Positions 6,785 through 12,566 of a stretch of 12,566 nucleotides of DNA are shown in pieces. Numbering within the stretch: the first letter of the stretch is position 1; every line of letters starts with the position of its first letter. The notes below the pieces were generated by a model that made no database searches, was not told the DNA's origin, and saw only the letters and a program-made list of their open reading frames with translations. The stretch comes from Phycisphaerae bacterium (GTDB lineage Bacteria > Planctomycetota > Phycisphaerae > UBA1845): the NCBI GenBank assembly GCA_029260155.1, contig JAJDDU010000075.1:1-12566 (forward strand), in the 5' to 3' direction. The translations under genes were made by a program, and so were the position numbers.

Positions 6785-8083
6785 TCATCGGTAGAGTTGG
6801 TCCCAAGAACCGAAGAAATCGGGAAACGTCTTGCGGACACAGTTGGGATCATCAATCACGACACCCTCCGCGCCCAAGCCCGCAAGGGCGAAGCTCATGG
6901 CCATGCGATGATCGTCGTAGGTGTGGATCTTCGCGGGCAGAATGCGGTCCGGCGGAGTAATGGTCAGGCCGTCTTCGCGTTGCTCGATCCTCGCGCCGAG
7001 CGCAGCGAGTTCGCGCGCGAGCGCGGACAACCGATCTGTCTCTTTGAGTCGCAGGTTGGCGACATTGCGGATCACGGTGGGTCCGTCGGCGAACAGCGCC
7101 AACACGGCGACGGTCTGGGCCATGTCGGGCATGTCGTTGAGATCGACATCGATCGCCTTGAGCAAACAACCGGCGGCGGGCCCGCGAACGGTGAGCCGCT
7201 GAGAGGATCGCGTTACTTCGCAACCCATCGTTTCGAGAAGATCAACGAACTTCACGTCACCTTGAATGCTCTCGGTGCCAAGACCTTCCACGCTAACCAC
7301 CCCGCCTGCGACCGCGGGCGCTGCCAGGAAGTAGGACGCGTTGGACGCGTCGGGCTCCACGCGATGGTCACGCGGCCGGTACGTTTGCGGCGATGGAATG
7401 ATAAAACGTGCGCCATCTTCGCGCATCTCGGCGATGACTGTGGCGCCGAAGGCGTCCATGAGATCGGCGGTCATGGTCAAGTACGGCGCGCTGATCACGG
7501 GCCCGTGTACATCGATCATGACATCGGCGGCGGCAGCGGGCGCAGCCATGAGCAGTGCGGAAATGAACTGACTGGAAGGCGGTCGATCGAACACGACGGT
7601 GCCGCCACGCAACCCCTGTGCGTGCAGCGTGACCGGCGGACAGTTTAGAGCCTGTGTGTACTCGGCGCCGGCGCCGAGGGATTGGAGCGCGGTGACGAGT
7701 TGGCCTATGGGTCGCTCGCGCATGCGCGGAACGCCGTCGAGGGAATACCGCCCGTGCCCCAGGGCGCATAGCGCACAGCAGAAGCGCAGCGTCGTGCCGG
7801 AGTTCCCGCACTCCAAGTGCGCATCGGTGTTGGGTACGTGTCCGCCACGCCCGGTGATCTCGATTCGCTGCTCGGTCGAGTCGGCGGTGATGGCGAATCC
7901 GAGCGCACGCAACGCACCGATCATGCACTCAGTGTCGTCTGCAAACAGCGCGTTGGAGATGATCGACGTGCCGCGCGCGAGAGAGGCGATCACCATCGCG
8001 CGATTCGTAAGGCTCTTGGACCCCGGAATCGTCACGACGGCGCTCAGTGGTTTTTGGGCCGGCCTTATCGCAAGCGAGGTCAT
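6785..8083 (-). CDS. aroA: 3-phosphoshikimate 1-carboxyvinyltransferase (EPSP synthase)
   Basis: 432 aa, full length. It joins shikimate 3-phosphate and phosphoenolpyruvate to give EPSP, the sixth step of the shikimate pathway, in the cytoplasm. Family motifs are all visible: PGSKSLTNRA (20-29, substrate Lys23 and Arg28), ECGNSGTTLRF (91-101), PPSSQFISALLMAAP (168-182), EPDASNASYF (243-252), DMPDMAQT with the likely catalytic Asp320, LKETDRLSAL with Glu348, and YDDHRMAMSF (389-398). The GNSGTTLRF segment has Phe where class I enzymes such as E. coli AroA carry Pro (RPL). No Shine-Dalgarno precedes the ATG, which overlaps the stop of the upstream peptidase gene by ATGA. Its translation is therefore probably coupled to that gene. 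Confidence 0.97.
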   Translation of the reverse strand: MTSLAIRPAQKPLSAVVTIPGSKSLTNRAMVIASLARGTSIISNALFADDTECMIGALRALGFAITADSTEQRIEITGRGGHVPNTDAHLECGNSGTTLRFCCALCALGHGRYSLDGVPRMRERPIGQLVTALQSLGAGAEYTQALNCPPVTLHAQGLRGGTVVFDRPPSSQFISALLMAAPAAAADVMIDVHGPVISAPYLTMTADLMDAFGATVIAEMREDGARFIIPSPQTYRPRDHRVEPDASNASYFLAAPAVAGGVVSVEGLGTESIQGDVKFVDLLETMGCEVTRSSQRLTVRGPAAGCLLKAIDVDLNDMPDMAQTVAVLALFADGPTVIRNVANLRLKETDRLSALARELAALGARIEQREDGLTITPPDRILPAKIHTYDDHRMAMSFALAGLGAEGVVIDDPNCVRKTFPDFFGSWDQLYR

Positions 8084-9213
8084 GGCGCCGCGGTTCTGTA
8101 GAGAATGGCGTTGTGCTCACGTTGGATTTCGTCGAGACGCTTGTCCATGTCCGTGTCGCGTCCGGTGTACCGACGTTTGGTGGTCGCCAGAGCGATGAAC
8201 CAATCGACAAGGTTCGCGAAATCGTCGAGGTCGATGTACTCGGGGCCGAGTTTGCCGGTTCTCTTGTTCATGTTGTGGTAGTTGCCAAGCGCCAGGCAAA
8301 TCCCGGTGGCTTCGTAGCCCAATGCACAGTAGGCGGTCGATTCACACGTGCCGCCGTCCATCAGCCTGCGTTGGTAAGCGAAACGCCTCTTTTTGGCAGC
8401 CAGGTCTGACGCGACGGCCCCTGCGAACGCGGTCGCCGCCGATGTGAACGTGCTTGCCTTGTCTCCGACGCGCAAGATCGGCCCGTCGCCCATGCGGGCG
8501 TTCTTGAGTTCGGAACTGGTCTCGATGGCCACGACGACGCAACGTTTCGGAATAGTCTTGAGTTTGCACGCAGCCATCGCGCCGACGAAGCCGACTTCTT
8601 CCGCGCGGGTGAACAGAAAATACGCTTCGCCATTCGCCTTGGCTGCGTCGAGCGCGTGGGCACAGGCCAGCATCGCGCCGACGCCGGCAAGGTCGTCCGC
8701 CGCGCGAGTGTGGATGCGTCCGTTGCGGATTGCGGGGTCGGGGAAATCCCACATTCCCGGGCACCCCGACGGCACTGCGGCGCCCACGTCCAACAGGGCG
8801 CTCTTCACGACCCTTCGCATGCCGGTCTTTACGGTCTTGATCGACCGCACCCTGCCCTTGACCCACCGGTCGCCGTCGAAGAATCGCACGCGGGCCGCGG
8901 GAAAGTACTCGCACATGACGCCCCCCCGCCAGATTGCGCGGAGTGTACTCTTGGACATCATGCGGTCGGACACAAAGCCGGGATGGTCGAGGTGGGCGGT
9001 GAGGCAGATCGGCCGAGGTGTCTGGCCCTTACCACGTCGATAGTGTACGAGCTGATTGCCGGCTTTGTCCTCGCGCAGGCTCAACAACGGGCGCGCGGCC
9101 ACGAAGGAACGTATGTGGTCCAGGATATGCTGCTCGGCAAATGGCGCAGTCGGCAGGGACAGCACGTTTCGCAGAATGCTCTCGGATTGCTTGCGTGTCA
9201 TTGCGTATCTCAT
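8080..9213 (-). CDS. M42/M28-type zinc metallo-aminopeptidase
   Basis: 377 aa. The co-catalytic two-metal peptidase ligands appear in order: LTAHLDHPGF (His74, with Asp76), RAADDLAGVGAM (Asp173/174, bridging), FTRAEEVGFVGA (catalytic Glu205 and metal Glu206), VVVAIETSS (Glu231) and LGNYHNM (His313). The EEVGFVGA block and the GGTCESTAY segment (287-295) fit the M42 glutamyl-aminopeptidase/cellulase-like group more than classical M28. No signal peptide is seen, so it is presumably cytoplasmic and trims peptides. The start is uncertain: GGGAG (9215-9219) lies only one base from this ATG and 13 bases from an in-frame ATG at 9199-9201, which would give 373 aa. It is the first gene of the unit with aroA; the two functions share no obvious pathway. 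Confidence 0.85.
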   Translation of the reverse strand: MRYAMTRKQSESILRNVLSLPTAPFAEQHILDHIRSFVAARPLLSLREDKAGNQLVHYRRGKGQTPRPICLTAHLDHPGFVSDRMMSKSTLRAIWRGGVMCEYFPAARVRFFDGDRWVKGRVRSIKTVKTGMRRVVKSALLDVGAAVPSGCPGMWDFPDPAIRNGRIHTRAADDLAGVGAMLACAHALDAAKANGEAYFLFTRAEEVGFVGAMAACKLKTIPKRCVVVAIETSSELKNARMGDGPILRVGDKASTFTSAATAFAGAVASDLAAKKRRFAYQRRLMDGGTCESTAYCALGYEATGICLALGNYHNMNKRTGKLGPEYIDLDDFANLVDWFIALATTKRRYTGRDTDMDKRLDEIQREHNAILYRTAAP

Positions 9214-9536
9214 TCTCCCATCTGCGTCTTCCTACGACAGTGTTTTTGGGCGAACCTCACCAATCAAAGCAGCGTAGGCCCAAGGGACACCGAAGGCAAA
9301 CGCGCCGCCACATCACATGAGGGACCCGCATCGCGAGAGGGGATGGGGTCTTTCTGGCACTTTACTTAATAATTTATGATGCGTACTAACGTGATCGGCC
9401 GAAGACGAAGCTGAGTGTTTCCGCGCAAGTGCCTGCGAGACGTGTCGCCCTGCGTCTTCTGGCCCTCCACTTGGGGAGTCCGGTCACATGAATCCGCCAC
9501 CTCGGATCCGGTCCGATATTACTAGAATCCCGTTTT

Positions 9537-9547
9537 TTGAGCCTCAA
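9537..9547. repeat. Inverted repeat TTGAG-C-CTCAA upstream of the Rrf2 gene
   Basis: Two five-base arms around a single central base. It loosely recalls FNR half-sites (TTGAT...ATCAA), but the spacing is one base instead of four, so it is not a canonical FNR box. It lies about 32 bases upstream of the TTGACA element. Confidence 0.3.
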
Positions 9548-9559
9548 TCACCGTTTTTG

Positions 9560-9585
9560 GTGTCCATATGAATGATGCTTGACAC
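9560..9585. promoter_or_regulatory. Candidate operator: GTGTC/GACAC inverted repeat overlapping the -35
   Basis: GTGTC (9560-9564) is mirrored by GACAC (9581-9585) across 16 bases, and the right arm overlaps the TTGACA element. This is a typical place for a repressor site, such as one used by the Rrf2 protein encoded just downstream. It is not a match I can assign to IscR or NsrR consensus sequences. Confidence 0.3.
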
Positions 9586-9610
9586 GTCTGTTTTTTCACT
9601 ATATCTCTAT
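9579..9610 (+). promoter_or_regulatory. Candidate promoter of the Rrf2-cytochrome-narG operon
   Basis: TTGACA at 9579-9584 is a perfect sigma-70 -35 hexamer. The -10 zone is less good: TATATC at 9600-9605 (spacing 15) or TATCTC at 9602-9607 (spacing 17). Transcription would begin near 9611-9614, giving a leader of about 22-25 bases before the chosen Rrf2 start at 9636. Confidence 0.45.
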
Positions 9611-9635
9611 GGATGTCTGGACGAATGATGGTTTT

Positions 9636-10067
9636 ATGGTGTCACTTACCAGCGAGTATGCGTTGCGAGCGATGGTTTACTTGGCGAGACAAGTGGACAG
9701 ATGGCCTATTCCGGGACGGGCGATCGCTGCCGACACCGGCATTCCCCACAAGTACCTTCTCTCCATCTTGGGCGCGCAGGTCCGGGCCGGGGTTCTTCAC
9801 TCGTCTCCGGGGCGTGGCGGTGGGTTTTCGCTGGCCCGTCCGGCCTGCGACATCATGCTCGTCGAGGTGCTCGCCCCGGTTGAACAATCCCTGGGACATA
9901 CCCGCTCGTGCCCGTTTGGCAGCGGAGTTTGCAATGAAGACGATCCGTGTCCCGCGCATGGCGGGTGGAAACGCGTACGCGAAGAATACGCTCGGTTTCT
10001 CGAAGAAACGTCCGTTCAAAAGGCAGCTTTCGTGACGCACGATCGGCCTGGAGCGAGCGAGGTATGA
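9636..10067 (+). CDS. Rrf2-family transcriptional regulator with a three-cysteine cluster
   Basis: 143 aa. The N-terminus, MVSLTSEYALRAMVYLAR, is the classical Rrf2 winged-helix opening, followed by IPGRAIAADTGIPHKYLLSILGAQVRAGVL (recognition helix) and SSPGRGGGFSLARP (wing). Cys92, Cys99 and Cys105 (CPFGSGVC, then CPAH) form C-x6-C-x5-C. This is close to the C-x5-C-x5-C of IscR and the cluster-binding cysteines of NsrR, so binding of an Fe-S cluster that senses NO, O2 or iron status is likely. The frame is open upstream to 9579, but that would put the start inside the -35 box; an ATG at 9609 is a weaker alternative. Its stop overlaps an ATG of the cytochrome frame (ATGA), so it heads the nitrate-reductase cluster and probably controls it. 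Confidence 0.9.
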   Translation: MVSLTSEYALRAMVYLARQVDRWPIPGRAIAADTGIPHKYLLSILGAQVRAGVLHSSPGRGGGFSLARPACDIMLVEVLAPVEQSLGHTRSCPFGSGVCNEDDPCPAHGGWKRVREEYARFLEETSVQKAAFVTHDRPGASEV

Positions 10068-10071
10068 AGGA
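10067..10071 (+). promoter_or_regulatory. Ribosome binding site deciding the cytochrome c start
   Basis: AAGGA lies seven bases before the ATG at 10079-10081. The earlier in-frame ATG at 10064 has only a weak GAG-type sequence before it. This supports the downstream start, with the 10064 ATG as an alternative that overlaps the Rrf2 stop. Confidence 0.5.
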
Positions 10072-10078
10072 AAAAGAG

Positions 10079-10966
10079 ATGAGCGACTCCAGTCACGCGG
10101 CGAAGAGCCCGCGACGAACCTGGCGGACAAGTTTGCTTGGCGCGAGCTTCCTGGTGCTGGCCTTCGTGGTGGGACCAGCGGCGCAAGGTCAAGAGACAGC
10201 CGCTTTTTTCAAGCAAAACTGCTATAGCTGTCATACGATCGGCGGGGGGCGGCTTGTTGGGCCTGATCTGAAAGACGTAGCGGAGCGTAAGGAGCGTGAC
10301 TGGCTGGTCCGTTTCATGCTGAACCCGCAGGCGATGATCGATCGGGGTGATCCGTACGCGAAGCAGATCCTCGACGAGTCGCGTGGCGTTGTGATGACTC
10401 AGGTTGCGGGGCTCACCCGAGATCGGGCCAATCTCCTTCTCGATTTGATTGAGGCTGAGTCCGCGTTGGAGAAGTCGCAGTTCGAGGGCGTCAAGTTTAG
10501 CGACCGCCCGTTTACTGCCCAGGACGTGGAGACGGGCGAGCACATTTTCAAGGGGCTGACGCCTCTGACGAACGGCGGTCCGGCGTGCATTTCCTGCCAC
10601 ACGGTTCGTGGGCTGGGGCTGCTCGGCGGCGGACGGTTGGGGGTTGACTTAACGAAGGTGTCGGAGCGAGTGGGCGGTCGCAAGCCGCTTTCCGCTTGGC
10701 TGGTGAGTCCGGCCACGACCACGATGCAACCAGTGTTCAAACTGCACCCGATGGAGCCTGAGGAAATACTCACGCTGGTGGCGTTCTTCGAAGATTGCGC
10801 GAAACGGGTCGGCGACGACAATTCGGTCGCTCCGTTGACTTTTTTCCTGATCGGGTTGGTGGGCATGGTCCTGGTTCTTGGGTTGTTCGACTCGCTCTGG
10901 AAGGATCGATTTCGTGCGGTACGCGGCCCGCTAGTGTCGGGTGGTGAGATGAGGACTGACGCATGA
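10079..10966 (+). CDS. Membrane-anchored di-heme cytochrome c (NarC-like by position)
   Basis: 295 aa. A basic N-terminus (PRRTWR) and hydrophobic stretch (about 17-36) form a signal peptide or anchor. Two covalent haem sites follow: CYSCH (48-52) and CISCH (170-174). Each sits in a cytochrome c domain with a plausible methionine axial ligand further on (Met80 or Met85; Met216 or Met225). A second hydrophobic helix at about 252-271 (PLTFFLIGLVGMVLVLGLF) anchors the C-terminus, placing the haems in the periplasm. It lies between the Rrf2 gene and narG and its stop overlaps the narG ATG (ATGA). The same order, di-heme cytochrome before narG, is known from Thermus nar operons, where NarC takes part in electron transfer around the nitrate reductase. 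A similar role here is inferred from context. Confidence 0.9.
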   Translation: MSDSSHAAKSPRRTWRTSLLGASFLVLAFVVGPAAQGQETAAFFKQNCYSCHTIGGGRLVGPDLKDVAERKERDWLVRFMLNPQAMIDRGDPYAKQILDESRGVVMTQVAGLTRDRANLLLDLIEAESALEKSQFEGVKFSDRPFTAQDVETGEHIFKGLTPLTNGGPACISCHTVRGLGLLGGGRLGVDLTKVSERVGGRKPLSAWLVSPATTTMQPVFKLHPMEPEEILTLVAFFEDCAKRVGDDNSVAPLTFFLIGLVGMVLVLGLFDSLWKDRFRAVRGPLVSGGEMRTDA

Positions 10967-12566
10967 GCAATACAGCGGCGAAGAGTTGGATCAAAGATGA
11001 AGTCGCGCCGAAGACGCGCGGTTGGGAAGAGTTCTACCGCAACCGCTGGCAGCACGACTAGGTCGTCCGCAGCACGCATGGTGTGAACTGTACGGGCGGA
11101 TGCTCTTGGGCGATCTACGTGAAGAACGGCATCGTCACGTGGGAGATGCAGCAGCTTGACTACCCGAAGCTGGAGGCGGGAATCCCGCCGTACGAGCCCC
11201 GCGGTTGCCAGCGCGGCATCTCGTACTCTTGGTATCTCTACAGTCCGCTGCGTGTGAAATATCCGTACATGCGCGGTGCTCTTTTGGATCTTTGGAAGAA
11301 GGCGCGCGGAGCGCATGTTGATCCCGTGGAGGCATGGGCGTCGCTGGTGGAGAACCCCGAATCCCGGAAGCGTTGGCAGCGTGCGCGTGGCAAGGGTGGT
11401 TTCCGTCGTAGCGATTGGAACACCTCGCTCGAAATGATGGCGGCGGCCAATATCTACACGATCAAGAAGTACGGTCCGGACCGAATCAGCGGTTTTTCGC
11501 CGATTCCGGCGATGTCGATGATCAGCTACGCGAGCGGCGCGCGAATGCTCCAACTGATGGGCGGCGTTTCGCTGTCGTTCTACGATTGGTATTGCGACCT
11601 TCCGCCGGCTTCGCCTGAAACGTGGGGCGAGCAGACAGACGTTCAGGAGTCGGCGGACTGGTACAACGCGAAAATGCTGGCGGTCATGGGTTCGAATCTA
11701 AACATGACGCGAACGCCGGACTGCCACTTCGCGGCCGAGGCGCGACACAACGGTTCGAAGATGTGGGTGTTCGCGCCGGACTTCAACCAAGTGGCCAAGT
11801 ACGCTGACGAGTGGGTGGCGATCAACGCCGGTCAGGACGGCGCTTGGTGGATGGCCGTCAACCATGTGTTGCTTAAGGAGTTCCACCACGAGAAAAAGGT
11901 GCCGTACTTCCTGAATTATGCGAAGAAGTATACTGACTCGCCGATGCTCGTGGAGATTTCGAAGGGCGACGGGGTCCACCACGCGGGCAAGTTGCTCCGA
12001 GCTGCGCGAATCGAGTCCTACAAGGACACCGAACATCCGGACTGGAAGTTTCTCATGTGGGACGCGAAGGAGAAGCGTCCCAAGATGCCACTCGGGGCTG
12101 TCGGTCACCGGTGGGGTAGCGAGAAGGGCAAGTGGAATCTCGAACTGAAGGATGCGCAGGACGGCAGCGAGATCGACCCCGAGTTGACGTTTCTCGATGA
12201 CCACGATGAAGTCGTCTCCGTCGAATTCGACGACTTCGGCGAGGGCGTTACGCTTAATCGTGGGGTGCCGGTCAAGAAGATCAAGACAGCCGACGGTAAG
12301 ACGGCGCTCGTTGCGACGGTCTACGACTTGTTGATGGCGCAATACGGCGTTCCGCGCGGACTGAGCGGTGCGTATCCCGCGAGCTACGACGACGACATGC
12401 CTTACACGCCCGCGTGGGCAGAGAAGTATACCGGCATGGGTCGGGCGATGGTGACGCGTTTCGCTCGCGAGTGGGGTACGACGGCCGAGCTGACCAATGG
12501 CCGATGCACCATCATTATCGGCGCGGGCATCAATCACTGGTACCACAACAACCTCATGTACCGCGC
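10963..12566 (+). CDS. narG: Respiratory nitrate reductase alpha subunit, 3' truncated, with in-frame TAG at codon 33
   Basis: The first 534 codons of about 1250 are in the window. NarG reduces nitrate to nitrite at a Mo-bisMGD centre in the membrane-bound NarGHI complex. The sequence tracks E. coli NarG closely: RWQHD, then VVRSTHGVNCTGGCSW, YEPRGCQRG, GFSPIPAMSMISYASGAR, SFYDWYCDLPPASP, GEQTDVQESADWYN and IIGAGINHWYH. Fs0 ligands are His39, Cys43, Cys47 and Cys82, each ten less than E. coli His49, Cys53, Cys57 and Cys92. Asp212 corresponds to the molybdenum ligand Asp222. GAGG at 10951-10954 supports the start, which overlaps the cytochrome stop. Codon 33 is TAG where E. coli has Lys. The rest of the frame is clean, so this is a very recent lesion, a sequence error or a recoding site. 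As read, it would not yield a full NarG without read-through. narH, narJ and narI are expected to the right. Confidence 0.9.
11059..11061 (+). other. narG: In-frame amber codon within narG
   Basis: TAG replaces the lysine codon expected between RWQHD and VVRSTHG. A single A-to-T change would explain it (AAG to TAG). The next in-frame start-like codons, GTG at 11083 and ATG at 11146, have no good ribosome binding site, and starting at either would drop Fs0 ligand His39. Confidence 0.9.

Larger units (their letters stand above)
9214..9635. other. Long divergent regulatory spacer between the peptidase and Rrf2 genes
   Basis: 422 bases without a credible gene. The left part would carry the minus-strand promoter for the peptidase-aroA unit. 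An AT-rich patch at about 9360-9382 is the only place resembling one, but I cannot define -35/-10 hexamers there. The right part (9537-9610) holds the promoter and inverted repeats of the nitrate-reductase cluster, listed separately. Confidence 0.5.

Noticed and set aside
11059..11061. Genome-wide reassignment of UAG to pyrrolysine or lysine
   Set aside because: carB (stop at 5650-5652) and the dockerin-like gene (153-155) end in TAG at sensible places, and read-through of carB would run deep into fliM on the opposite strand. Local read-through at narG is still open.
10399..11553. Minus-strand open frame of 384 codons opposite the cytochrome and narG genes
   Set aside because: The plus strand carries clear haem motifs and NarG motifs over the same span; the minus-strand product has no recognisable domain.
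10963..12566. Reading the oxidoreductase as a nitrite oxidoreductase NxrA of the Nitrospira/anammox type
   Set aside because: Spacing and sequence follow E. coli NarG almost residue for residue through the Fs0 ligands and the Mo-ligand Asp, and there is no Tat signal peptide. This fits the cytoplasmic NarG type. A Nitrobacter-like NxrA, which is close to NarG, cannot be fully excluded without a tree.
1..12566. tRNA or rRNA genes, CRISPR arrays, insertion sequences, phage genes
   Set aside because: I saw no regularly spaced repeats, no transposase or integrase motifs, and no tRNA-like or rRNA-like stretches; all long stretches are accounted for by ordinary genes.

Overview
The window is a GC-rich bacterial chromosome segment, most likely from a member of the Planctomycetota. 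The clues are the C-terminal end of a dockerin-like EF-hand protein at the left edge (a calcium-loop tail common on planctomycete secreted proteins), a zinc-ribbon/DUF4190/pseudopilin-like protein ending in an H-x10-DG motif of planctomycete style, and the 79-residue protein plus nucleotidyltransferase pair. The lineage call is inference; no rRNA is present.

Layout. 3-155 (+): tail of the dockerin-like protein. 156-492: no convincing gene. 493-2107 (-): a compact three-gene run of a 79-aa hypothetical protein, an MNT-fold nucleotidyltransferase-like protein (GTGA overlap) and a zinc-ribbon membrane protein (26-nt gap). 2176-5652 (+): carB, divergent from that run, encoding an enlarged carbamoyl-phosphate synthase large chain (1158 aa). 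5666-6667 (-): fliM, convergent with carB across 13 nt. 6785-9213 (-): aroA and, upstream of it with an ATGA overlap, an M42-type metallo-aminopeptidase. 9214-9635: a long regulatory spacer holding a TTGACA promoter element and three inverted repeats. 9636 to the right edge (+): an Rrf2-family regulator with three clustered cysteines, a membrane-anchored di-heme cytochrome c and the first 534 codons of a NarG-type nitrate reductase alpha subunit, each joined to the next by an ATGA overlap.

How the genes fit together. The right-hand cluster reads as a nitrate-respiration operon. An Fe-S-type Rrf2 sensor would control it, and a di-heme cytochrome directly upstream of narG recalls the NarC arrangement of Thermus nar operons; narH, narJ and narI would be expected just beyond the right edge. 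The other genes are housekeeping functions (pyrimidine/arginine precursor, shikimate pathway, flagellar switch) without an obvious shared pathway.

The most notable observation is an in-frame TAG at codon 33 of the narG reading frame (11059-11061), exactly where E. coli NarG has a lysine. The frame is otherwise flawless on both sides, and Fs0 cluster ligands lie downstream of the stop. It is either a very recent nonsense mutation, a single-base sequence error (AAG to TAG) or a read-through/recoding site. TAG ends carB normally in this genome, which argues against wholesale UAG reassignment. No clearly new multi-gene system was found.
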